From positions 971,986 through 1,035,985 of the forward strand of contig NZ_CANMZM010000002.1 in NCBI RefSeq assembly GCF_947502395.1: DNA of 64,000 nt. The letters are read 5' to 3'. The DNA is from an uncultured Erythrobacter sp. (GTDB taxonomy: Bacteria; Pseudomonadota; Alphaproteobacteria; Sphingomonadales; Sphingomonadaceae). The notes under the pieces are model-generated. The model had not been told where the DNA came from and searched no databases. It worked only from the letters and a program-made list of their open reading frames with translations. Shown piece by piece: positions 8,499 through 14,956 of the stretch; position 1 is the stretch's first letter; each line of letters starts with the position of its first letter. The translations under genes and the position numbers were made by a program.

Positions 8499-9431
8499 AT
8501 GTATGACAATTTCGCCACCCAGCTTGCCGGCCTCGATCTATCCGGCTTCTCGATCACGCCTGCCCCATTCAACGGATCCGACTTCCCTTGCGAGGACGCC
8601 ATGTCTCACACGCTCGGAGCAGTCTGGTCCGATCTGTTCGCGCTGTTTGCCGACACCGCGCTCGAGGCCGACGCCGAGGATCTCGCTTGGGGCTTCGTCA
8701 ATCTCTTTCACCGTGCAGCCAGCCGCAAGTCGACCCAAGTAGATCGGGCCTCGGATGAAATCCGCGCCCTATTGGCATCCGCCGACGGGTCCGAAGTGCA
8801 TTCGTCAAACCTCCAGGAACAAACCCTGCGTGCCCAGTCTGCTGAAGCCAGCATGCAGGTGTTCGAGCAGATGCGTGAGGTTGCAGCAGGTCTCTATCGC
8901 GACGAAACCGGTTCCTCGTGGAAGCCCGTATCGGGATCGCGTGCGCGCCACTCGAAGAACATGACATCGGCCGTGATTGATGCCCGCGACTTTTTGCGCG
9001 TACGCAAGGAGCGTCGTCAGGCTGCACATTCTCCCGAGGGTACTCCGGTGGTCTTTGCCGGTGGTCGCAACCGTTTCGAATGCGAGGCCGACGCCAAGAC
9101 TTACGCGGCGAACATCTGGGCTACACTCGACAGGGTGCGCGAGGTCGTTCCTGACATGTTTCTCGTACACGGCGGCGACGGTAAGGGAGCCGACAGACTG
9201 GCCGCATCCTGGGCCGAGCGCCACGAAGTGCAACAGCTCACATTCGGGCTTGAGCGTCGTTTGGGTGCTCGTGCAGGGTTCAAGCGCAACGAGCAAATGC
9301 TTGGTCTCAGCCCTCGCTATGTGGTGGCATTTCCGGGCAACGGCGTGACCGAACGCCTCGTGATCGAAGCCAAGAAGCAGCGCATCACGGTTGTTGATCG
9401 TCGCGGGCCGTTGGGCACTAGTCCCGCTTGA
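8499..9431 (+). CDS. DUF2493 domain protein (SLOG-like nucleotide-binding fold)
   Basis: A 310-residue protein. The C-terminal 110 residues match DUF2493/YspA-type Rossmannoid domains: VVFAGGRNRF, then LVHGGDGKGADRLAASWAE, then a region with FKRNEQML and VVAFPGNGVTE. The N-terminal part is Ala/Asp-rich and unrecognised. The domain may bind a nucleotide or a nucleotide-derived signal. The start at 8499 is set by the CAGGAGGA site 8 bp upstream; a longer frame from 8304 lies in the leader. Proteins like this recur beside ArdC and SSB in sphingomonad conjugative elements, where their role is unknown. Confidence 0.85.
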   Translation: MYDNFATQLAGLDLSGFSITPAPFNGSDFPCEDAMSHTLGAVWSDLFALFADTALEADAEDLAWGFVNLFHRAASRKSTQVDRASDEIRALLASADGSEVHSSNLQEQTLRAQSAEASMQVFEQMREVAAGLYRDETGSSWKPVSGSRARHSKNMTSAVIDARDFLRVRKERRQAAHSPEGTPVVFAGGRNRFECEADAKTYAANIWATLDRVREVVPDMFLVHGGDGKGADRLAASWAERHEVQQLTFGLERRLGARAGFKRNEQMLGLSPRYVVAFPGNGVTERLVIEAKKQRITVVDRRGPLGTSPA

Positions 9432-9755
9432 CGGGGAAAGAGCAACTAGACCTCTCGGATGATCAATTCCCAATCGCCGAAGAAGGGCGGCCCCATTCAA
9501 GGCCGCCCATGAGGCGCAGAACTCATTGCTGCTCCGAGTCCTACGGGTCGCAATGGCAGGGGAGTACCGAACGCAATCAATTCCATTGTAGGGTTATGAA
9601 ATGCCCGAATGGATACGCCTCTGAACAGCTTCATTGCTCATCGCGCGTAACCAGCGCGCCTGTGCAGCAATCTTCCTGGACGGACGCGGTTACTGAAAAC
9701 TGCGGCGCGGCACTTATCGTTCCCGCATCCGATTTTCCAAGCTACAAGATCGGCA
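9432..9755 (+). other. 324-bp intergenic stretch
   Basis: No supported gene. It holds the hairpin at 9485-9508 and an A/T-richer segment before the next gene. A 113-codon frame at 9428-9769 crosses the hairpin and looks non-coding. Confidence 0.5.
9485..9508 (+). terminator. Hairpin after the DUF2493 gene
   Basis: GGGCGGCC (9485-9492) and GGCCGCCC (9501-9508) form a perfect 8-bp stem with an 8-nt loop. No T run follows, so the terminator assignment is tentative. Confidence 0.5.
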
Positions 9756-10025
9756 ATGCAACTCGATGATCTTCTTCTTCGCTACTTTGCCTCGACCAAT
9801 TTGTCTAACGTGGCGCCAGACACTTTGGCGGCCGGGATCGAGCATTGCCGGGTCGACCTCGGTCTCGAGCAAGACAGGGGCAAGCGCTTTGCACTGTGGT
9901 CGTTCTTGCACATGTTCGGGTCCGCCCCCGACCTCGACGTGGCGTTCGACAACGAGGAAGACCGGGAGGCTGCGCGCAACTTCATGGATCTCCTGGCGGC
10001 ATCGGGAGGCGATGGTGTAGGTTGA
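9756..10025 (+). CDS. Small conserved acidic protein of unknown function
   Basis: An 89-residue soluble protein with a Leu/Asp/Glu-rich helical composition, starting MQLDDLLLRYFAST and holding RGKRFALWSFLHMFGSAPDLDVAF. I recall similar small proteins in sphingomonad conjugative plasmids next to SSB and DUF2493 genes, but no function is known. The ribosome site is weak. The coherent amphipathic sequence and its position in the leading region argue that it is real. Confidence 0.65.
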   Translation: MQLDDLLLRYFASTNLSNVAPDTLAAGIEHCRVDLGLEQDRGKRFALWSFLHMFGSAPDLDVAFDNEEDREAARNFMDLLAASGGDGVG

Positions 10026-10294
10026 TTGAAGCGGGGTCACGCGAGCCTTCAGACCCGCACCCGATACCCATCCGGCTTTCTTCGCGAACAGTCCTGAACC
10101 AGGTCAGCTGAGGAGCCGCAACCCGTTCCTTTCCGGCCGTGTTGGCAGCTGCGCTGCCTGCCCGCACCACCCGTCATGAACAGGTTCCCCTTAGAGCTTC
10201 GCTCCTGCGGTGCAGTCCTCCCATGCCCTGCTTCTTCTGGATGTTCGCAAGCCGGAGATGGTCTCCGGTTTGAGGAACTGAAGGAACTAAGATC
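10026..10294 (+). other. 269-bp structured leader of ssb
   Basis: No gene seen. It has hairpins including GGCAG-N5-CTGCC (starting near 10145) and CCGGAGA-TGG-TCTCCGG at 10252-10268, immediately before the ssb ribosome site. Possible long 5' leader or single-strand promoter. Confidence 0.45.
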
Positions 10295-10693
10295 ATGACC
10301 AATATCGCAATCCTCACCGGCCGCATCGCCCGCGATCCGGACACCCGCGAGACCAAGGGCGGCACCAATGTCACCGGGATCACTGTCGTCACCGATCGCC
10401 CTGCAAGGGACAAGGACGGGAAGACCTACAAAGACGAGAACGGCTACACCGCAAAAGAAAGCGAATTCCACCGTGTGACCTGCTTCAATGGCCTCGCCAA
10501 GACCGTCGGACAGTTCTGCTCCAAGGGCCAGCTGGTTTCCGTCCAAGGCCGCATCCACTACACCCAATGGGAAGACAAGGACGGGGTCACACGCTACGGC
10601 ACAGAGATCCTCGCCGACAAGGTCGACTTCCTCTCAAGGGGCAATGGCTCCGGCGAGAACGACGAGAACAAGGATGCTCCCGAAATCGACTGA
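10295..10693 (+). CDS. ssb: Single-stranded DNA-binding protein
   Basis: A 132-residue OB-fold protein starting MTNIAILTGRIARDPDTRETKGG, with the SSB strand pattern through EFHRVTCFNGLAKTV, GQLVSVQGRIHYTQW and an acidic C-terminal tail. It should coat the transferred strand in the recipient or damp the SOS response, as plasmid SSBs do. The tail lacks the canonical DxDxPF tip and ends APEID, so contacts with host proteins may be weaker. A GAAGGAACT ribosome site precedes it and a strong terminator follows. Confidence 0.93.
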   Translation: MTNIAILTGRIARDPDTRETKGGTNVTGITVVTDRPARDKDGKTYKDENGYTAKESEFHRVTCFNGLAKTVGQFCSKGQLVSVQGRIHYTQWEDKDGVTRYGTEILADKVDFLSRGNGSGENDENKDAPEID

Positions 10694-10715
10694 TCTCAGC
10701 CATCCAGCCGCCCAA

Positions 10716-10752
10716 GAAAGGGCTCTGTCCAAACGGGACAGGGCCCTTTCTC
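10716..10752. terminator. Bidirectional terminator between ssb and the DUF6437-like gene
   Basis: GAAAGGGCTCTGTCC (10716-10730) pairs with GGGACAGGGCCCTTTC (10735-10750) with one G-T pair and an AAAC loop. T-rich sequence follows on both strands. The two flanking genes converge. Confidence 0.8.
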
Positions 10753-10762
10753 GTATTCACTT

Positions 10763-11023
10763 TCAGTGGCTTTGAGCTGTGCGTGATGCGGAGGCTGGCT
10801 TTTGAAACAGCCGCTTTATGGCTTCTTCTTCGCCTAGTTTTCCGAGCTCATTTGCAACTTCGGATAGGCCCCTCTTTGAGAAGGTCTCTATCCCCGTTCC
10901 AAGAATAACCTGGCCCAGTTCAATGGCAGCCTGTTTCTCGAGTTCTTTCTGACGTTGGTCGAGTGCCAGCCTGTCGGCCTCCAGTTTCTGGAGTGCGGCT
11001 ACAGCGCTTCGTTTCGATGGCAT
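10763..11023 (-). CDS. Small coiled-coil protein, DUF6437-like
   Basis: An 86-residue protein. Residues 5-40 are a charged helix (AVAALQKLEADRLALDQRQKEL), followed by a short C-terminal helical part. It resembles the DUF6437 family that I associate with sphingomonad mobile elements; the assignment rests on recall of the pattern. The start at 11023 is used because the sequence upstream in the longer frame is Pro/Gly/Arg-rich and overlaps a structured non-coding leader. It is on the opposite strand to its neighbours. Confidence 0.65.
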   Translation of the reverse strand: MPSKRSAVAALQKLEADRLALDQRQKELEKQAAIELGQVILGTGIETFSKRGLSEVANELGKLGEEEAIKRLFQKPASASRTAQSH

Positions 11024-11366
11024 TGAGGATACTTCTTTCTTCCCCTCCGATGACCCTCTCCTCGGCTGACGTGGACTATCACCCGTCCTGTAGGAAAGCG
11101 ATTTCCCCTTGGTTTTCGCGAACACCTGAGATCGAACGGGAGGGGAGTTTGGCTCACGGACTTTCAAGGATGATGGGCGTGCAGCTGGCGCGTCAAGGAC
11201 GGCGGGGCCCCACCATTTTGCCGTCCCTTCGCTTCGCTGCAGTCCGACAAAATCGTTGCCCCCACCGCCGCTTGGCGGTCGCCCAGCCGGGCGATCCCTG
11301 ACCCGCCAGCCACACACCCATCTGCCTTCCTCCTGTCGTCTTACCGACAGATATCAGGAGGATTTC
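11024..11366 (+). other. 343-bp structured intergenic leader
   Basis: Contains nested inverted repeats, for example GGACGGC (11197-11203) with GCCGTCC (11220-11226), and ATTTTG with CAAAAT around a stretch rich in CTTCGCTTCG. It ends in a strong CAGGAGG ribosome site. No gene is supported on the plus strand. Confidence 0.5.
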
Positions 11367-11588
11367 ATGACTGCGCTTGCATCGATTCAATCAAACTCGA
11401 ACAGCTACTTCGAAGCACTGGCCACTGCCGAACGGCGGGCCTTGCACAGCTTCTTCGACCAGCACGTCGTGGAAGATAATGACCTAGGATACTTCGCCCT
11501 GGACGAGGGTGACTACAACGCCTTGCCGGCGCATCTGGCCAGCCGGGTTGTGCACACGGTGCACGGCGCAATGCTCGACGAGTTCTGA
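11367..11588 (+). CDS. Small conserved protein of unknown function
   Basis: A 73-residue acidic protein, MTALASIQSNSNSYFEALATAE at the start, with DLGYFALDEGDYNALPAHLASRV in the C-terminal half. I do not recognise a family. The start is well supported by CAGGAGG six bases upstream, and a terminator directly follows the stop, so this is a monocistronic unit with a long leader, like others in the leading region. Confidence 0.75.
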   Translation: MTALASIQSNSNSYFEALATAERRALHSFFDQHVVEDNDLGYFALDEGDYNALPAHLASRVVHTVHGAMLDEF

Positions 11589-11597
11589 ACGTCCGAT

Positions 11598-11633
11598 GGG
11601 GCGGGAGCCGGTGACGGTTCCTGCCCCTTTTTT
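11598..11633 (+). terminator. Rho-independent terminator
   Basis: GGGGCGGGAGCCG (11598-11610) pairs with CGGTTCCTGCCCC (11615-11627) with one G-T pair and a GTGA loop, then six T. Confidence 0.88.
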
Positions 11634-12082
11634 GTGTTCGCTGCTGGAAGAGGAGAGAGTAGTAAGGAGCGGTGCTGGTGACGCGCTCGGTCCCGCACCA
11701 CCTGCGGCGGCGCTCCTGCGGGCGCGGCGTATTTGGTCCGGGCCCCGCATGCACTCCTGAGCGCCAACGGGTCGAAGCGGCGCGAGGCTGACGGGAGCGA
11801 CAAACCCCGCTCCCTTATCTCGCACGCGCTTCTTTTGCCGTCAGCTTATCAGGGGTGCGTCTTGGTTGGGATGCTTGCTTCCGAACTGGCGCTTGCGGTT
11901 CGCTTCAGCGTCCCGGGCTGTTGCTTTCGCTCGATCGGCACAGATGCCAATGCCCGTTCAAAACCCATTCTCTGTCGTTTCTGGACTTAGACCTCGCAGT
12001 GGGAAAACGGTAGCACACCGTACGCAGCGGGGCTGGCAAGTAAGATCATGAAGTTTATCATGAATTTGGCAATGTCCACTTC

Positions 12083-12206
12083 TGTGCCAGTCGTGTGCCA
12101 ATGGCTTTATCGACTGTGCCAGATTGTGCTGAATTCACTTAGCACATTGAATTTCTGTCCTAATTTTCCGGTTTCCTACACCCTATTGCCCGTGCCAGAG
12201 TGGCAC
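12083..12206 (+). repeat. Phased TGTGCCA repeats and dyads, candidate oriT
   Basis: TGTGCCA occurs at 12083, 12094 and 12115, and TTGTGCT from 12124, so the starts are 11, 21 and about 10 bp apart (whole helical turns). TGTGCT (12125-12130) pairs with AGCACA downstream, and GTGCCA (12192-12197) with TGGCAC (12201-12206) around GAG. Such iterons plus a dyad are typical relaxosome-binding features. The nic site cannot be assigned. Confidence 0.5.
12172..12183 (+). promoter_or_regulatory. TTTCCTACACCC element, copy 2
   Basis: Exact 12-mer on the plus strand, 77 bp before the first gene of the accessory protein-TraD-relaxase operon. Unlike the other three copies, I find no GTTC-N7-GTTC box beside it. 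Confidence 0.6.
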
Positions 12207-12259
12207 TCACTTTTCCGAAGAGTGAACCAGGTTCTTTTTAGCAAAAGGAACTTGGATTC

Positions 12260-12589
12260 ATGCAAAGACATCATCGTTTTGTGACCTATGTCACGCCTCT
12301 CATTGCCGAATGGATTAAAGCTCAGGCCGATGAGCGGCGAGTAAGTTCAAGCATCGTGATTGGCGATTGCATTTTTGATGCCTGGCAGCGTGACACGGAA
12401 GCCGATTTGAGGACGCCAGCGACCGATCCGGTTCGCCAGAACATCTTCATCACCGTAGCTTTGGATGCGCTGCTCACGCACCATTCTGTGCCCGATCTGC
12501 GCGAGCAGACGGTCGCGGCCTATCAGCGCCGGCTGGAGCGTTTGGGGCTCGTTGCGCCGCGCCCGCAAGGGGGCGGCGATGAAGCATAA
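12260..12589 (+). CDS. Small protein upstream of TraD, possible relaxosome accessory factor
   Basis: A 109-residue protein. The N-terminal 45 residues (FVTYVTPLIAEWIKAQADERRVSSSIVIGDCIFDAW) resemble a ribbon-helix-helix protein: a short strand, then two helices. The C-terminal half is helical. It overlaps the TraD start by 11 bp, so it is translationally coupled to the coupling protein. RHH proteins at this place (TraM, TrwA types) bind oriT, and the phased TGTGCCA repeats lie just upstream. The function is inferred from position and fold pattern only. Confidence 0.7.
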   Translation: MQRHHRFVTYVTPLIAEWIKAQADERRVSSSIVIGDCIFDAWQRDTEADLRTPATDPVRQNIFITVALDALLTHHSVPDLREQTVAAYQRRLERLGLVAPRPQGGGDEA

Positions 12590-14906
12590 ACTCGTCAACT
12601 TCACTCGCGGAAGCCAGCTCCTTGGGCACTTTGGTTTCATGTTTGCAGCCGGGCTCAAGGGTCCGCTCATCATCACACTGCTGGTGATTCTAGGACTTAT
12701 CTATTGGGAGGTAACAAGCAGCCTCAATGACCACCAAACCTACCTTGTCTGGATGCACATCTACTCATCCTTTTATGCGTTTATGGAGTTCGATCCTGAC
12801 AAGCTTGTGAACCTCACCTTGGCTGATGGAAGCATCGTCGCGTTCCCGATCAGCGTAGTCACAGAATACCCGCCCATGAAAGAGGCAATGACCGCATTTG
12901 AGGGGGCGGTTGAGGCTGCGCTTGTCACCTCGGCGTGGGGTCTTGTTCCTGCCTTCATTGCCTTTTGGTGGGTTGCTGAGCACTTCGGTTGGCGGTCCAA
13001 GCAAAGGAAGCATGTGCGCGGCGCATCGCTTGCAAGCCTTGCTGAACTGGAAGGCGAAATCGACGATCACAATCGCCATGAACGCGCCCGCGAATATGGC
13101 AGCAATTTGGGATGGAGGTGGCGGCTTGCAGGCAGCAGCGCGCTAGCTTCAGCCGGTCTCTATAGCCCCGCGCATCTTGCAGGCGTGAGCTGGCCCTGGC
13201 GTAAAGAACAAAGCCACACCATGCTGGTCGGCACGACAGGCACGGGCAAAACGGTCGCCCTTTTCGAGCTCCTTTCCGAAATCAGACAAAGACGCGAACG
13301 TGCGGTCATTTTCGACCTGACCGGCGCCTTTATCGAAACCTTCTTCGATCCCGAACGCGATATCATTTTGAACCCATTGGATACACGCTGCCCAAGCTGG
13401 AGCGTCTTCGATGATTGCACATCGCGCGCGGAGTTTCATGCAGCAGCGGAGTCGCTTGTGCCCCATGATGGAGGCGGCTCGGAACAGTTTTGGGTGCTCG
13501 CTGCGCGAACCCTATTTGTTGAAACATGTATCAAGCTGAAAGAAGCAGGGCGCGGGACCAATGCCGCACTTGCCGATGAATTGATGAATGCAGATCTCTC
13601 GGATCTGCACCGCCTGGTAGAGGACACAATGGCTGGACCGATCAGCACGCCGGCCGCTGCTCGCATGGCGGAATCGGTCCGCGCCGTCTTCAATGTGAAC
13701 GCAAAAGCGATGCAAATGCTGCCTCAATCAGGGGACGCTTTTTCGGTGCGGCAGTGGGTGACTGGCGAAGGAAAACCGGGCTCCTTTCTGTTCCTATCCG
13801 CGCGCTATGTAGACATGAGCGTGCTCTCACAATTGCTGACGCTGTGGCTTGATACAGCGATCAACACGCTGATGACGGGTCGCCGGACGCGTGACCTGCA
13901 ACTGTGGTTTCTGATCGATGAGCTAGGCGCGCTTCACCGCCTGCCGTCGCTCGAAAAAGGTCTGCAGACTGCGCGCAACTTTGGCGGTGCTATCGTCACG
14001 GGTGTCCATACCTTCGCGAAGCTCAAGGAGGTCTACGGCGAGAACATGGCAATGACCTTGTCGTCACTTGCCAGGACCAAACTCATCCTTGCCACTGCCG
14101 ATCGCGAGACCGCCACATGGTGCTCCGACATTATCGGCCACCGCGAGGTTCGCGAGATGGAAGAAGGGTACAGCTATGGCTACAACAATGCGCGCGATGC
14201 GGTCAGTCTGACGCCGCGTCGGCAGGTGGTTCCGCTGCTTTTGCCTGATGAGTTTATGGGCCTTCCCAGCCTTGAGGGCTTCATCAAGTTCCCTGATGGT
14301 TTTCCGGCGGCGCCTGTCTCTTTGCAACCCCGAGATTGGCCGCGCCGGGTCGAAGGTTTTATCCCGTGCGAGGATGCCAAAGGACCAACGTCAAAGGCAA
14401 AGGCTGAAACTCTCAAGGAAGGCGAGGAGACTTCCAAGGTTACGGCGATTAAGGGCGGAGAGGAAGGAGAAGACGGCGGCGATCCGCGCAAGATGAAGGA
14501 AGCCACGGATCGCAAGCGTGAGCCAGCGAAGCGTCCCAAAGCGCAGTCTCGCGCGCGTGACAAGAAGGTAAAGACTGACAAGCGAGAACGTTCGGAGTCT
14601 CGCTCTAAGACAACCCTCAAACAAGCTGTTGAAGCCTCGCTCAAAAGCGAAAGAGCAGCCTCTTCAGGCAAAGTACAAGGCGAGCTTCCGCTTGGGGAGC
14701 AGCAAGTCGATCACCGTGAATCAGACGCCCTGAAAAAGCCTGCGCCTCGCACTGATCGGCCCGATCCTGACGCCGCGCAGCGTGAAGGTGAGCAACTCGC
14801 CAAGACGGATAAGACGCTTCAAGAAGAGCAGCAGCGCTCGCTCTTGGGCGGCGCGGCACGCGAAGAATATGATCACGATCTCGGCGACTTCGACGCTGAG
14901 ATGTGA
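12579..14906 (+). CDS. traD: Type IV coupling protein TraD
   Basis: A 775-residue inner-membrane ATPase that links the relaxosome to the secretion channel. Two N-terminal transmembrane segments are visible (about 25-45 and 105-125). Walker A is GTTGTGKT at about 218-225 and Walker B is LWFLIDELGAL near 441-451. The last 150 residues are Lys/Glu-rich and disordered. The start at 12579 follows an AAGGGGG site and overlaps the preceding gene; an upstream start at 12465 would lie deep in that gene. The relaxase gene follows after 50 bp. Confidence 0.93.
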   Translation: MKHKLVNFTRGSQLLGHFGFMFAAGLKGPLIITLLVILGLIYWEVTSSLNDHQTYLVWMHIYSSFYAFMEFDPDKLVNLTLADGSIVAFPISVVTEYPPMKEAMTAFEGAVEAALVTSAWGLVPAFIAFWWVAEHFGWRSKQRKHVRGASLASLAELEGEIDDHNRHERAREYGSNLGWRWRLAGSSALASAGLYSPAHLAGVSWPWRKEQSHTMLVGTTGTGKTVALFELLSEIRQRRERAVIFDLTGAFIETFFDPERDIILNPLDTRCPSWSVFDDCTSRAEFHAAAESLVPHDGGGSEQFWVLAARTLFVETCIKLKEAGRGTNAALADELMNADLSDLHRLVEDTMAGPISTPAAARMAESVRAVFNVNAKAMQMLPQSGDAFSVRQWVTGEGKPGSFLFLSARYVDMSVLSQLLTLWLDTAINTLMTGRRTRDLQLWFLIDELGALHRLPSLEKGLQTARNFGGAIVTGVHTFAKLKEVYGENMAMTLSSLARTKLILATADRETATWCSDIIGHREVREMEEGYSYGYNNARDAVSLTPRRQVVPLLLPDEFMGLPSLEGFIKFPDGFPAAPVSLQPRDWPRRVEGFIPCEDAKGPTSKAKAETLKEGEETSKVTAIKGGEEGEDGGDPRKMKEATDRKREPAKRPKAQSRARDKKVKTDKRERSESRSKTTLKQAVEASLKSERAASSGKVQGELPLGEQQVDHRESDALKKPAPRTDRPDPDAAQREGEQLAKTDKTLQEEQQRSLLGGAAREEYDHDLGDFDAEM

Positions 14907-14956
14907 TTGCGATGATCGGGGAGGACAGAGGGACTTGAATTGTGTGAGGCCTGCCC

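Larger units (their letters stand above)
11634..12259 (+). other. 626-bp non-coding region, probable oriT and tra promoter region
   Basis: No gene is supported. The first half is GC-rich with hairpin-forming segments. The second half (from about 12030) turns A/T-rich, carries phased TGTGCCA repeats, inverted repeats and the TTTCCTACACCC element. It lies directly upstream of the accessory protein, coupling protein and relaxase genes, the usual place for oriT in MOBF systems. Confidence 0.5.

Noticed and set aside
9428..9769. 113-codon frame after the DUF2493 gene
   Set aside because: It crosses a terminator-like hairpin, has Ser/Cys/Arg-rich random composition and no ribosome site.
12223..12233. 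GAACCAGGTTC near the relaxase operon as a fifth LexA-type box
   Set aside because: It is a short inverted repeat, not the GTTC-N7-GTTC direct repeat, so it was not counted.
11733..12284. Several open frames in the 11.7-12.3 kb region
   Set aside because: They overlap one another in different frames, have poor composition and cross the repeat-rich candidate oriT.
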